Below, one piece after another: positions 1 through 12,438 of a stretch of DNA of 64,000 nucleotides. The stretch is from contig JALLLT010000042.1 of the NCBI GenBank assembly GCA_025266875.1, positions 186,001-250,000 of the forward strand, written 5' to 3'. The position numbers were made by a program, and so were the translations under genes. This stretch comes from Fennellomyces sp. T-0311. Its lineage: Eukaryota; Mucoromycota; Mucoromycetes; Mucorales; Lichtheimiaceae. The notes under the pieces are model-generated. The model searched no databases and was not told the origin of the DNA. It saw nothing but the letters and a program-made list of their open reading frames with translations. Positions within the stretch are counted from its first letter, which is position 1; each line of letters starts with the position of its first letter.

Positions 1-1
1 C

Positions 2-187
2 AATTTGAAGCACCATGCTGGGCAGAGACGTAGAGTTGTTGTCAAAATCTTCTGGAATCGTAGGAAGCGACGTGTCTTTCAGGTCCGAATTCATGAATCT
101 CGCAAGTGCGTCGGGTGGCATTGGCGTTTGAATCCATTGGTCAATAAGACTTTGCTTGGGTCGAAACCCTCTGTCAACAAGTTCCAT
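2..187 (-). CDS. Possible 5' end of an unidentified gene running off the left edge
   Basis: An open frame on the minus strand begins at an ATG at 187 and stays open to the window edge, about 62 codons. The residues look protein-like (MELVDRGFRPKQSL near the start, then an acidic Ser/Thr-rich stretch with PTIPEDFDNN). The frame is also open for a short way upstream of the ATG. It lies downstream of the MFS gene on the same strand. No family is recognised, and it could be chance coding. Confidence 0.25.
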   Translation of the reverse strand, partial: MELVDRGFRPKQSLIDQWIQTPMPPDALARFMNSDLKDTSLPTIPEDFDNNSTSLPSMVLQI

Positions 188-311
188 AGATGCAAGTGGA
201 GTGGATTCAAAACGCGCTCTTTCCCTATTTATGCAGTTACGTATGTTTCAAAGTTCAAGTGCAGCAACTCAAAATTCTTTAGACTGTCATGGAAGACAAG
301 GTTTGTTTGGA

Positions 312-2194
312 TTATATCTTTGAAAATAGGTGATTGTTCAGTCGTAATTTCAATACTAGAACTAAAAGCGCTCCGGTGATACATAAGCATCCTGCGATAA
401 GTTTATATGTCATGAAGGGTTCCAAGGTGCTGACAGATTCGATGCTGCTTGCAATGGTAGGTGATAAGCAGCCGATACCACAGATAGTGACAAGCAAACT
501 TATAACCAGAGGATACCTCTCCATTCCAACAATAGCAGCGGTTACGGGAGGAGCTATATAAGAAAAAATGGCTTTAGATACTAGCATAGGTGCATTATCG
601 CGCCAACGTACCGACAACAGGGTACGCCCCATTAAAAAGTCCATAAATAACTGCAAACGCCATAAGCACGCCAACATTGCTCGCGAACATCCATATCAGA
701 AAGAAACTTAGACCAGTGATTACTGATGTGATAATGAGGGTATTCAATTGTCCAACGTAATCTGCAAGTAATCTGTGTCCTCAAGAGTGGTTAGCAAATT
801 ATATTATGTCCATAAATAGATACACGCTACCCTATTGTTATACGACCCAGAGCTCCCGTACCGCAGATAACTGATACCACATTAGAACCTTGCGTGCTTG
901 AAAGACCGATATAAGTGGCGTATACTACACAAGATGCACTGTGAGAAACTTCAGTACGTTTGCGTTGCTTTTTAAATTCTCACATGGTATAAAAGTATAT
1001 GGCAAATAGACAACTGCGATTAGTATCGGACCAGTTGCTAGCCACGCCATCATATCTGTTTTCAAGAGTATGCTGTAATCAAGTCTTTTGTGAGATGAGC
1101 GTTTGGGGAGAGTTATTTGAGGATGGGTCGGCTTTTCTTTGATAAGTATAATTGCAATCACATTGACCACCAGGAAAATGAGACCAAGAATTCGAAATGT
1201 CCTGTACAAAAAAAAAGGTTAGCACTTGAAGATCCAGAACGATCACAACAAACCATGGTGCGCCTAAAGAGCTATTGAGAGGCGTGATGAAAAACGGCAA
1301 TATAAGACCAGCAAATGGTTGGGCTGTCCCCATAATTGCAAAAGCAATGTTCCTCTTCTTATCAAACCAAAGCGGGATCACCCGAAAGCACACCTGCACA
1401 AAGTATTAAGGTCAGTGCTCTATACAAAACTCCTTTCAAAATTCTCGTACATTGTACATGATAGATACACCTATGCCGCTGCATATACTCATTGAAAGAT
1501 AAATATGCCAAATCTATATGATTACAAGCATGCATGAATGTTTTTTTTGTGTAATCAATATATAGCCTTAGCCTACCTCCGTCGCCTGCGCAGCTGCTAC
1601 TAGACCTCCAGATATCATCACGGTCCCCACGCATAAAAGTACTTTTGGACCGACGATATTGTACAGGATGTTTGTTGGTATGAAGAATATATAGATCATT
1701 GCTGCGACCAATGTACCAGCAGCCGATAATTTGACATTTACATCCGTGGAGCTGCCGAATACTTCTCGCTCGTAATAGTCTTGCATGATCCCTAGAATTT
1801 AAAGAGTTCATTAGCTATTTCCTCAATACTTTTCATCCTCTAGCTTATATACCCCTTGATCAAATAGTCAAGATTAGTACTATTGAAGCAGTGCGTCCTG
1901 TTTTCAGTTTTCTATTTACCAGCAGTAAGGTAGTCCTCCGACCAAAAGTGAGGCCAAAAAAGTGCCAAAGGAGATGCACCAGGCATAGCCACTGTCCGAT
2001 GCTGGCACGTCATTACTTCTTCCAATCGATTCATCGCTCTCATTATTGGTTTCATGACTGTCCGTACTGGATCGTATTCCGATCTTTTCACTCTCCTTTT
2101 CACCTGTTAATATTTCTAGATTGACTGCACTACCACGGTTTTTGTTCGTAGTGGCATTCGGTTGTTCGGTGCTCTTGGGACGTGTTAAACACAT
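312..2194 (-). CDS. MFS transporter, monocarboxylate-transporter-like (MCT type)
   Basis: A predicted plasma-membrane transporter with about 12 membrane segments, of the fungal MCT-like major facilitator group. Substrate cannot be read from sequence. The start is the ATG at 2194. A hydrophilic acidic N-terminus of about 65 residues is followed by DSGYAWCISFGTFL, the family's PDGGYGW-type entry into helix 1. Seven exons join in frame across short GT-AG introns. One junction near 1203-1252 restores SLGAPWTFRILGLIF; another near 910-980 restores YATYIGLSSTQGSN. The loop motif is VIPLWFDKKRN, matching the family's QWFDKRRG. The last exon ends at 312 with LRLNNHLFSKI. No frameshift was needed, so the gene looks functional. 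A possible relic of the same family lies at 5.2-5.65 kb. Confidence 0.85.
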
Positions 2195-3469
2195 TTCTAT
2201 GTATAATGTATTATTGTGAGGTATGCAATAGCATATAATAGCAAATAGTATTAGAAAAGATTGTACGTTACTGCTACCAATATGTTACTTCAAGTCACCT
2301 TTTACTAAAAGCTGTCTAAAAGTATAATTTCAAAAGGAAGGATAGTTCGCCCATGTAACGTACTACTTATAGTTAATACAGGAGGTGACATGGAAACTCC
2401 TTGCATCCTTCCGCTTACTGCAGTACCTGCTGCTTTGCGATTCTGTACCTGCACACGGGTATGCTTATAATCGTGTATCAATATTTTATCAGAATTGTTC
2501 ATCATGCAAAACTTCTTATATATTCTTTTCTAAAATTTCTTAACAAAGTAGTTTGTTTATCTATTTTGTTCTTTTATTTCATTCTTAAATATAGTTCCTG
2601 TGCCTATGTTCAATGAGATGAGGACTTGTCATTATTTTAGTATCGCGGATATCGTTGATTAAAATGGTAATGTCAGCTTATCATAAAAATTAGCGAGATT
2701 GAAGATAGGTACACCTATAGAATCAAAGCTCGTCTTCAGACTGCTCATCGTTATGTCTGCGTAGGACAAAATATGGTTCGCGATCAGATAGTCCAATATG
2801 TAATTTTGATTTGTGTCATAGGTTGCCAAAACTAATTACAGCTTCCGTGGCACATGATCCTATAGCACTGTAGACTTGTCGTCCATTCACTGAAGTTTGC
2901 TCCGGAAACATGCGGTCGGATACATTTGCCCTCCTAGTAATGGAAAATTTATTTTAGAAGTTATTGTTATCTATATACGTACGCGCATACGTACGTACGA
3001 AACTTGTTTGATTGACATATAGAGTATTACAGTCATTTGCCTTGCTGTATCGCTTAGACTTGAATTATGCGCGTTCTAGCGTGTTGCATGAGGAACATGC
3101 ATATACATACGTGTGACAAATGATTTAAGTTACTTTAGAGTAAGAGAAATTTGAAATCTAACTTACATCAGTAGATACAATCTAGACTTTGAAGCAACTA
3201 CGAATGAAAGCAGTTGAAGTTCGTTAAACTGTTAAAACTAAGCGATAAAGCAATATGTCTGTACTTTGTTCGTGTCGTTCGATATTACTGGAATACGTAT
3301 GCGTGCATTTGCCTCCTAATCCCCCAAATAAGGACAGTGGTAACTTCCTGCGTTAGGAGTTAGAGGTGCATGCAAATGTGATATAAGGTCCAAAAGTGCT
3401 TTTGCATCAAGTATTTAATCACCATCACCGAGGTATTTTCTTGTCTCTACTGTTGTTGACACTTCAATA
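2195..3469. other. Intergenic region between divergent MFS and hydrolase genes
   Basis: About 1.3 kb between two divergently transcribed genes, presumably holding both promoters. It is AT-rich with no convincing ORF. A short CGTACG-rich palindromic patch lies near 2980-3000. No repeat or RNA gene was recognised. Confidence 0.5.
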
Positions 3470-4923
3470 ATGGCAAGATTGGAACCTACACAAGTGTATA
3501 CTATTCCTGTGCATCCATCGGCCCACGGATATGACGTGTTGCAACTTGTGGTCGAAAAGCACGTATTCCCAGCTACATGTTCTCCTGCCAGACTCGATAT
3601 AGCATACCTTTGGTCCCATGGAACCGGCTTTCATAAAGAAATACTCCATCCACTTATGCGGCGTACGATCGCTAAACTACGCAGTTTGCCGAATTATGAC
3701 TATGTAAACATTGATTTTATTGCATGGGATATGCGAAACCATGGCGATTCTGCCAGACTTAACCAAGGGTTATATAATGATGCGGAACCTTGTAAGGAAA
3801 AACGCTTTTATCATGGTACAGGCTTTTACATTGTACTAACAACATTAACAGTAAGTTGGTTTGATATTGCAATGGACGTAACTCAGATCGCAGACAAGTT
3901 GAAGTTCCATGATTATGACAAAGTAATTGGTGTTGGACATAGTTCCGGCGCAACTGCCATGTAAGACGAGTATGATATTGTGTCAACGTATATGTTGATT
4001 TGCTGTCCATATAGGCTTTTAGCAGAAGCTATCCATCCAAAAATTTTTGATGGGTATTATGCAATCGAATCGATAGTTCGCAACTACATACCTAAGCGAG
4101 CACGTAAAGCCCAACTGCCTATAATCAAGCGTACGCCTAAACGGCGAGACACATGGAGTGATCGGTAATGCATTCCTGTATGATAGGTATTAGATGATAT
4201 ACTTACTGAGTTACGTAGAGAAGCATGCTACAAAGATTTACTCAGAAGTCCTTTCTGGCAAAAGCTTCATCCTGAAGCAGTACAAAATTACCTGGTAAGA
4301 AGGTTTTTACCACCTGGCCTAACGAAGGTTAATGATCCCATGCCCAGGACTATGGACTGTATGATGCAGAAGACGGTACAGTTAAACTCAAGTGCACGAG
4401 AGTGCAAGAATCTGTAAGACATAATATGTTCTTTTTTTTACTAATAAGGATGCTACGTATCACCTTCATTAACAACTTCGCATGCAAACAGCTGCAACAC
4501 GATGGTGATATGTATCCTGTGTTCATGGCGTTTTCATCACTTAAGTCACTTTCGATTCCCACTCATTTTGTGTATTGCACAGAGCCGGCCTCGTAGGTTA
4601 AATTTAATATTTCTGATGTGTCGCTACAAAGGGAGGGAGGTGAGGCAACATCCTTTTTAACTTTGACCTCCAATACTTTAGAGGAACAACACTGGTTTCT
4701 GATGCACAAGATATTAAAAAGCAGTCTCCGCTGATCACATTAAGCAAGCTGGAAGGGACGCATATGCTCCCAGCCGAATGTCCAGATATGATAGGTACGA
4801 TAGCACGTACTCATTACACTTTACCAACGCGTTAATGGGATGCCATTACCTGTGCATTTAGTGCCAGAAATTGTTCAATTGACCGAGAGGGTATGTGGAA
4901 GGTTCTACACGGCAAAGTTGTAG
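3470..4923 (+). CDS. Alpha/beta hydrolase-fold protein
   Basis: A predicted soluble serine hydrolase of the AB_hydrolase_1 type; substrate unknown. Seven exons (3470-3960, 4015-4164, 4219-4294, 4348-4413, 4492-4592, 4682-4794, 4862-4923) sum to 353 codons in one open frame. Seen: an oxyanion-loop-like segment WSHGTGFHKE, the strand/turn FIAWDMRNHGDS, the nucleophile elbow GVGHSSGATAM split by the first intron, and a late LEGTHMLPAEC whose His fits the catalytic histidine. An Asp in the region around 4500-4590 (HFVYCTEP) is not obvious, so the acid residue is not assigned. The start ATG at 3470 follows about 1.3 kb of promoter shared with the divergent MFS gene. The protein resembles small fungal hydrolases often annotated near secondary-metabolite genes, but no biosynthetic core gene is present here. 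Confidence 0.8.
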
Positions 4924-5185
4924 CAAGAAATGACCAGTGTACCGAGTAACAGCGAAAATATTTAGTATTTGCTTTATGTGAATAAAAAATTAAAGTGTTA
5001 GTCCCTGTTAATGGGGGAATGATGGCTATATACAGTATTCTTACAGAAGGTGACTACGACTACGTTAGAGCTGACGAGTCCAGCAGCGGCGATAATATCA
5101 ACATTGGGTGTTTCCGACAGCAATTCAAGGCGCTGAAGAGGTAACTAACTCTTGCCCTTTACTCGTGCATCTAAGTATACCCAAT
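4924..5185. other. Intergenic stretch after the hydrolase gene
   Basis: A short non-coding stretch after the hydrolase stop. Nothing specific is seen. Confidence 0.4.
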
Positions 5186-5189
5186 TTAG

Positions 5190-5650
5190 TGGTCATGCAA
5201 TCCCCTCAAACTCAACAAACCGATAAAAGCTCTACATCTGATTCCAGTGGTTCATTCGTAATTCCAGATGGCAAGGCCATGATGAGGTCGACGATGAGTG
5301 GGTGACAAAATTGCATCTCTTTTTCCGTTGGCAAGACAAGTTTCCAGAAAATGAAAAAAAAGATACCGCACGCTAGGTTAATATAAACCGTGGTCTGTGC
5401 GGTCAGGGTAATCCCCGAATGGTATGCGAAACGTGGTTACCGTTCATATAAGTCGTGCGTTGGGCGATGGAAATGCACTACAGATGGTTACGCAGATTGT
5501 CGGCTGGTTGTCAAGTTGCGGAACAAGGATCCGGGTCAGAAAAACGGCTATTTTGGCTTCCAAAATAAAATTCATTATCACCAGATTCGGTTTTACTGCT
5601 CAAGCACTCGTTCTATTAGCATTTCTGTCATATGAAAATCAACATTAGCG
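5190..5650 (+). pseudogene. Possible relic of an MCT-type MFS transporter
   Basis: Fragments in broken frames recall the MFS gene at 312-2194. A Ser/Gln-rich acidic N-terminus ends in FVIPDGKAMM, comparable to the hydrophilic tail plus PDGGYGW entry. Near 5390 the frame reads VCAVRVIPEWYAKRGYR, close to VCFRVIPLWFDKKRN in the intact gene. Near 5575 a hydrophobic stretch FIITRFGFTAQALVLLAFL fits helices 5-6. Stops and missing segments separate the parts. The assignment rests on short matches only. Confidence 0.35.
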
Positions 5651-6099
5651 TAAAAGAGCTTTGCAGATCCAGGAAAGAAGCAAGTTTTTTTTAAGTCCTG
5701 TTCCGGTTATGTTGTCCGCTCAAGAGTGACACGCCACCCCAACACTCTTTGTTGACCTTGGCCCGAACATAAAAAAAATATTAAGCTTCAGTATCCAAGT
5801 AAATATAGATCGCTGAAAAGGTGTGGTGATGGCCTACTTGCAACCTTTTGGACATACGACCGATTTTTATTGGTTAGCTTTTTTTTTGCGGCCGAGTGGT
5901 TGGGTTATTTTTAATGCACCGTACAAAGGGTACTCACACAACGCCAAAATAGACCGCACTTTGTATAAAAATGGCGAATATAGAAGCTCCTATAAACTCA
6001 CCTTCCATCTCGTTCCCCTAGTTCGCGTTTTTGTTTCCTCTCTTTCTTAACTTTTTTTTTTCGATACCCACACCCACACACGCACACGCACACGCACAC
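5651..6099. promoter_or_regulatory. Probable promoter and 5' leader of the kelch gene
   Basis: No ORF is supported. The last 100 bases are pyrimidine-rich, then a CA-rich tract (about 6069-6100) runs directly into the start codon of the kelch gene. No TATA box position is claimed. Confidence 0.4.
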
Positions 6100-9094
6100 A
6101 TGGGCCACCATATACTAGGATTGGCGCTCCTGCTGCTGGCAGGATATTGCCAAGGTTACTTTAACACTGGCAACCTTGCCACCGTCCTTCCGTTCCAGAG
6201 TATGATGGCGTACACACAACGAAATGACTCTCTTGTTGTTTTTGGCGGCGAAAATGAGACGAGTTCATATTCCAACGATCTTTTCCAACTAACGCAAACG
6301 TCCACGGGATACACATGGACAGCCTTACCGCAGAACAACACACCGCCTCCTGTGTCATTTGCGCGCGCCGTCTATATCGACGGAAACGATGCTATGCTTT
6401 TAATGGGCGGCATGTCTGAAGCCACCAACAACGTTTCCGGGCCGCTCCAAATGTATCTCCACGATTTTGGCACGCATCAATGGCAACCTTGGGCTGGAAA
6501 CAACGCAACCAATGCATCCCTTGTTCCGGCAAACCGCAAAGAATTCAGCGTGTCGCTTGATCAACGAGGGTTTGTTTACATGTACGGTGGTTCACTCAAC
6601 CAGACGTGGGTGTATAATGATCTTTGGGCATTGGATTTGTCAACGCTGGCATTCACCCAGCTCCCGAGCTCCGATGTCGCACGATACGGCCATACAACGT
6701 CGTTGCTGAGGTAGAAAAAAATAGGAATGTTCCGGATGCCAAGATATCTTACCGTTCCACTTTAGTAACGGACAACTTGTTGTCATCGGAGGTGTTATAA
6801 TTACCAGCACTGGTGCAGGTGGTTTGGCACCCATGGATCAACTGTATGTATTCGATACCAGATCTTCAACGTGGTTTGTCCAAAATGCAACTGGCGGGCC
6901 CACTTCCACGCGATCGGCGCACAACGCCGTTGTTGGTACGTAATACGGTAATACAAACAGAGCCCCATTGTTAACCTTTTTTTTTTCTTTAAAAGATTCT
7001 AACGACAGAATCATTATATTTGGAGGCAAGTTTAGAAGAAAAAAAAAGGCAATATGTTTATATGCTCCTTAATTAACCGACTTGCTTATGCAGGGAACAA
7101 CGGTGGAGACGAGCGCACTCGGCGCTTCCTGAACTCATTTGCCATTTTGGACACTGCATCCTGGACCTGGACCGTTCCAGCGGTCCAGGGTATTCCACCC
7201 TCTCGCCGCTCATATGCAGCTGCTGCTATTCTGGATGGAAGCCATATGACCGTAGCATTTGGTTTGTCTCCCCGCTCTTTTTTATTACTATATTTTTTTA
7301 TGCTAACCTAATTTTTTTTAAACCATTGTTTAATTTTAGGTGGATCACTTAATGTCTTGTACAACGATGTGAATGTGCTGTCACTGGAAGATGGAAGCTG
7401 GCTACAAACATTCGAGCGCCAGGAAGTAGAAGAAAGCTCGGGCCTGTCTGCCGGAGTCATTGCTGGTATCACAATCGCAGCAGTAGTCCTGTTGATCATC
7501 ATACTATTCCTTTTATGGCGATTCAAGTCCTACGTACGATGGTTGGTGACAAGGCTCCACGGCGACATTTGGAGACCACGGTAAATGCTAAATATACACC
7601 ACACCCATATTTAATACTGATCCCATGCTGATAATAGCACGGGTGAGCCGGTGTGGGCTGAGACTGCAAGAATGGTCTGCAAGGTCTTTCTCCTGTTCCT
7701 GTTTGTCGCGTGTCTTGTTTTCATCATCCGGCAAGCCATCACTAGTCCACATGTTATTCAAAGAATCGAAGAGCCTGTTGCTGAGGTGGCAGTTCCTGGT
7801 ATGCTTATTATAAAAATAGATTTAATCTTTTTTGACATCTAAACCTCCTTTGTTTCTATTTCTAGATGTCCGCTTCTGTTTCGAAGGCTATCCTACTTTC
7901 CCTGATCCAAGTGACCCAAGAAACCCTGGCGTTGTGTGTCAGACCGATATTGGCTTCTCATGTTCTTCGTTCGTCACACCGCTGAACATGAGTGTCTTCA
8001 CTCCAGTGTACACAAGCAGTCTGGGCCAGGTCACATGTTTCCTATTCCGTGCACCCGAAGACTTTACAATGACTTCTACTTCGGGTGCCAACAATGGTTC
8101 ACACCTACTATTCTATCCATTCGGAGACCAAACTGCATATGGCCGTGTCCATGTTTCCTTGTATCCCAAGGCGATGAATCCCAATGTCAAGCTCTATGGC
8201 ATTTCAGACGATATCCCCGTGCTCATGTCGGATCAAGATGTTCTGAACTGGATGAACGGGGAGCGAAACGATATCCAAGTCCAAAACGTGTATTCTCTGG
8301 CACCCTCCACGTACAGTTCTCTCAGCTATGAACTCGTTGACCATCGCTATTTGCAAGATTCGTCATGGAACTATTTTGGTTTTGCCCCGATTACCAACTC
8401 GACACCTGAGATCGAGACCAACTTTCGTCAAGAAGCACCCAATCCAGAGTACACATCAACACATTCAGATCTTGGAATGCTTGCCATTTATCCAGAAAAG
8501 TATGTCGTTGCCACGGATCGCGAAGTGAAAATGTACACGCTCTTGAACGCGCTTGGTTTTGTCGGTGGCATTTTTGGTTTGATCATTGCTTTCCAAACAT
8601 GGTTATTCGGTTACAGACCACGGTCACCTTGGGGCGTTGTCCAACGTTGGTCGGTTGGTGACATGAAGCGTTCGCTGTACAAGGGGCTCAGCACAACTTT
8701 CAGAACAACAGACAAAACGGGTATTCCGTTTATTGGTCCGGTCCATCGTCGATTCAGTACCATCAATTTGACGGATCCATCGCTTCTCGGAGAAACTGAA
8801 GCTCAACGTATTTCCCATGTTGAGGAACGTATGCAGATCTTAGAATTGCTTTTCAAGGCTTATTATGTCGATGACGAAGTGTTCCGCTCCCTCGATAATG
8901 CCAATCGTCCTGAAAATGGAATCGTAGCGACGAACGACGGCGGTCCCTTGTTCGTTGCAGACGAAAAGGGTTCATCGACTAGCCGACGAAAGCATAACCA
9001 AGAAGATGTCACCCATGTTTTCCATCATCGTCAAAGCAGTACAAGTAGTGATGGTGATGAAACACCTTCTTCTCGACAACCTCTTCGTGATTAA
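6100..9094 (+). CDS. Secreted/membrane kelch-repeat protein with C-terminal multi-TM region
   Basis: A predicted type I membrane glycoprotein. The ATG at 6100 gives a clean signal peptide (MGHHILGLALLLLAGYCQG); an in-frame start at 6031 would bury it. Kelch repeats follow over about 320 residues, with blade motifs such as LVVFGGEN, VYMYGGS, LVVIGGV and IIIFGG, and many N-x-S/T sites. A transmembrane helix (GVIAGITIAAVVLLIIILFLL) is followed by a second one (VFLLFLFVACLVFII) after an intron at about 7582. A Cys-containing domain and a third helix (LLNALGFVGGIFGLIIAF) precede an acidic, Ser-rich tail ending ETPSSRQPLRD. The intron at 7026-7093 is GC-AG. All junctions keep frame, so the kelch and C-terminal parts are one gene. 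Function unknown; a cell-surface sensor or adhesion role is inference. Confidence 0.8.
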
Positions 9095-10352
9095 AATATA
9101 GTTTAGATACCATGTACTTTTTGCATCCTTATCATTTTTTTCTTCTGATACTTAATACATATTCCTTTCAATCCTTGCGCCGTACGTAATATGATGGCAT
9201 TGGCTTGTATTAGTTTTCGAAACCGATGTCACCATATTCTCGATATCCATGACTTGCCGAAGAACCCTTGTTGCATTAATTTAAGCTGGGAATCGGCTAT
9301 ACCGATCCCAACAAATGATGCATGCCAACCGAATATTTAGTTCTTGTACATATGATGGGATGCTATTACATTGGCATGGACGTACAAAAATACGCTTAGC
9401 AATACTGGAAGCATATTGAAATTGAAGTAAAAAGGAAGGGCGCATTACTGTTACGTACACATCGCTGACCATCATTGACGTAGCGAACTTTTATTGTCCC
9501 ATCTAGAGCGATCATGTATTGTAATAATATATGGCTAAAATTATAACTAACATAATCAAGACAATTCGGCATAGGTTCGCCTTGGACTCGTTCACGCCGT
9601 AAGAAACCAATCATAAGAGATTGAAGCACGGTTGTATTTGAATCAGCAGCTCTTTTGTTAAGGCTGAGAGCTGGCATCATTGCTCAGCACCAAGAAGGTA
9701 TACGAAATAAAGGATCGACGTCTAGACGCAGATGGATATGCAAGCAAGCAACGGAGCCGACCCCAATAATCGATCACTTTGCATATTCGTTGATATCACG
9801 CCATATATCCCATTTCTGACGTGTGTATGCAAAATACAGTATGTAAGCAGACATAATTTCTTGAACTGCGCACATGCAGATGTCAATAGGACATGATGTC
9901 AATTGTTGTCATTGATACTTTCCGAAGCAACTGGGATAACAATTTGCCTTTTCCAGTATGTTTATAATACAGTATCGGTTGTTTTGCTAACACAGATATC
10001 TGTTGCCGTGGTTCATATTCATGCTGGGGACGGGAAATTGACAGTGTATCTAGAATCCTATGGTACCTGCTTTTAGTAATACCGACAAGGCTGGTTCAGA
10101 TCTAAAACATAGGAACGCTCGATTCTACCAGTACTGAGGCAAGGATACCATATGGCTAAGCACAAAAGGATCAAATGGGGGGCCGGGCAATTAACGACAA
10201 AACAAGTAACCAGTGCTGAACTTTTTCATGTGTGGAAGACGAGGCCCATGCTGCTTTCCAGCTCAGCCACGGGTATGGGCCTAAAAATGGGCCGATTGAA
10301 AATAATCAACAAAAAGCGCAAACTTATTCAACATAAGGAAACCTTTTCAGAG
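9095..10352. other. Intergenic region upstream of COQ1
   Basis: About 1.25 kb. A minus-strand ATG ORF of 94 codons (9396-9680) has no recognisable family and is not called. The plus-strand frame from 10152 is open and continuous with COQ1 but reads basic, unconserved residues before the likely start. The COQ1 promoter should lie here. Confidence 0.4.
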
Positions 10353-11902
10353 ATGATACCGGTCATTACTCGAGCAACGCGTCCTACCGTCACTAGGCTA
10401 CGCGTTGGTGCATTTTTTTCTGCACGGACGTACAGCAAAGCAGCAGAAGCAAAGCAAGAAGCTATCAGTTCACCGTTGAATAAGATCGCCGAGGGGATCA
10501 ACACGCTCCGGTCAGCCGTCCTGCCGCTGCGATCAGCCACGAATGATACGGTACCTTTTACAGGAGAGGCTGCAACGTGGAACCAGGCCGTACGTGAGGC
10601 ACAGAGCTTGGTCAAAGACGATTTAGAAAGTGTGCAGGAGCAACCCATCATTGACCCGACGAAACTTGTTGGACGCGATCTATGGGATCTCAAAGGGAAC
10701 ATTGCAAAGTTGTTGGGGAGTGGGCACCCTTCGTTAAACACGGTGGCGAAGCATTATTTCAGTGCGGACGGCAAGCATATCCGACCGTTGCTTGTGCTAC
10801 TGATAGCGCAGGCCACCAGCATAGCGCCAAAGAAAACGGCTGTTGAACGGACAGATAACTATCGATCGATCGACACACCGATTTCGAACGGATTAAAAAA
10901 TATTCTAAGTTCAGAAGACGTGTTCGATCAGCAGACGCACTATACACCATCCATAACGCACCAGGGCTGCACCGTTCTGCCTACACAGCGACGGTTAGCC
11001 GAAATTTCAGAAATGATCCATACAGCGTCACTCCTCCATGACGATGTGATTGATGCATCAGCTACTCGTCGAAATCTCCCGTCTGCAAACGCCAGCTTCG
11101 GTAACAAGATGGCAGTGCTCGCCGGTGATTTTCTGTTGGCCCGAGCCTCGCTGGCCCTGGCTCGTCTGCGGAACGCTGAGTGCATTGAACTAATGGCAAC
11201 GTGTCTGGCGAATCTTGTTGAGGGCGAATTCATGCAGCTCAAGAACACCAGAGACCAAGACAACAAGGCCAAGAGCACATTTGACTACTATATCGAAAAG
11301 ACGTACATGAAGACGGGAAGTCTGATTGCACAGAGCTGCAAGTCCTCCGCAGTGCTGGGCGGATCCACGGCCGAAGTGGCAGATATAGCGTATGATTTTG
11401 GACGAAATCTCGGCCTTGCATTTCAGGTTTTGTGGATCAAATGGATAGTTCCTTTTTTGGTCAATTAACCAGGGTCCTCCCCCCTCCTCTCTCTCTTCCT
11501 TCACTGTAGCTCGTGGACGATATGCTTGATTTCACAGTAACTGCAGCTGACTTGGGAAAGCCGGCGGGGGCAGATCTCAAGCTGGGATTGGCGACTGCTC
11601 CCGTGCTATTTGCCTGGGAAGAATTTCCGGAGCTAGAGCCATTAATCAAGCGCAAATTCGCCAATGAGGGCGACGTGGATAAGGTAATTGAAGAACAAAA
11701 ATGACGCACGGTAGACGCGATATGCTGATAACCGATGCAGGCACGGTTACTTGTATACCAAAGTGACGGCTTGAAGAAAACACTTGCATTGGCGGAGGAG
11801 CACTGCCGCATGGCCATCGAGGCCATTCAGAAGCTACCAGCGTCGGACGCACGGTCGGCTTTAATACAGCTCACTGAGAAGCTACTTACTAGACGGCATT
11901 AA
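10353..11902 (+). CDS. COQ1: Mitochondrial trans-polyprenyl diphosphate synthase (ubiquinone side chain)
   Basis: Builds the polyprenyl tail of coenzyme Q from farnesyl- or geranylgeranyl-PP and isopentenyl-PP in the mitochondrial matrix. Three exons (10353-11426, 11510-11683, 11741-11902) give 469 residues. The start at 10353 is chosen because it opens a basic, Arg/Thr-rich presequence (MIPVITRATRPTVTRLRVG); the frame is open 67 codons upstream, so a longer form cannot be excluded. Family marks: GKHIRPLLVLL, the first aspartate-rich motif in LLHDDVIDASATRR, GNKMAVLAGDFLLARAS, the QLVDDMLDFT second aspartate-rich motif formed across the first intron, and a C-terminus ending in RRH. A stretch of about 40 residues separates RPLLVLL from the first motif. 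Chain length cannot be told from sequence. Confidence 0.92.
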
Positions 11903-12438
11903 ACAACGCATCGTACCATAATAATAGACGCTTGAGGCATTTCGAGCCATTTCCATCCAGAGCAAAAAAAGCGCAGTCACAGCGTCGCATGTTTTTTAAG
12001 GACGCTGGCGCACTCTGAGCGTCTCTTTAGTTTTTTTCGTACTTTTCCAAAAAACACACACACACACACACCTTCTCTCTGCATCCGCTGCGGCCTCTTC
12101 ATCTGCAACCCTTTTAATTAAGCACAGTTCGCTCATCCTTGCTGGAGTACTCCTTTATTCAAGTACATTCAGCCAACTCTTTATTTCTGCTTCCCTTTTA
12201 TTCCTTTTCGCTTTTCGCGGGCTGTCCCTAGTCAGACCCGTTGTCGCCCAACACGACTTCAGAAACAAGACTTGTTTTCAGCCTATTCAACCGGCGGGGT
12301 TTTCCTCCTTGGCTTGCCTGAGACGTTGCTGACTGAGTGTCTCTCTTATTAATTACCTGATTGCATCTCTTCATCCGTTCTATTCGGCCACACGTATTTA
12401 ATTTGTATTGTTTTTTTATTATCCTCCCACTTCCTGCC
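11903..12438. promoter_or_regulatory. Promoter and long pyrimidine-rich leader of the ODC gene
   Basis: About 535 bases between COQ1 and ODC, on the same strand. It holds a CA dinucleotide tract at about 12054-12071 and a CT-rich leader that runs to the start codon, as is common before highly expressed fungal genes. No stable ORF is seen. Confidence 0.45.
12054..12071. repeat. (CA)n microsatellite
   Basis: Nine CA units in the upstream region of the ODC gene. Confidence 0.9.

Noticed and set aside
5..379. 124-codon plus-strand frame at the left edge
   Set aside because: It starts with TTG, is basic without any family motif, and runs antisense to the MFS gene end and the possible left-edge gene.
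9396..9680. 94-codon minus-strand ORF with ATG
   Set aside because: Residues look partly protein-like, but no family, splice structure or neighbour supports it.
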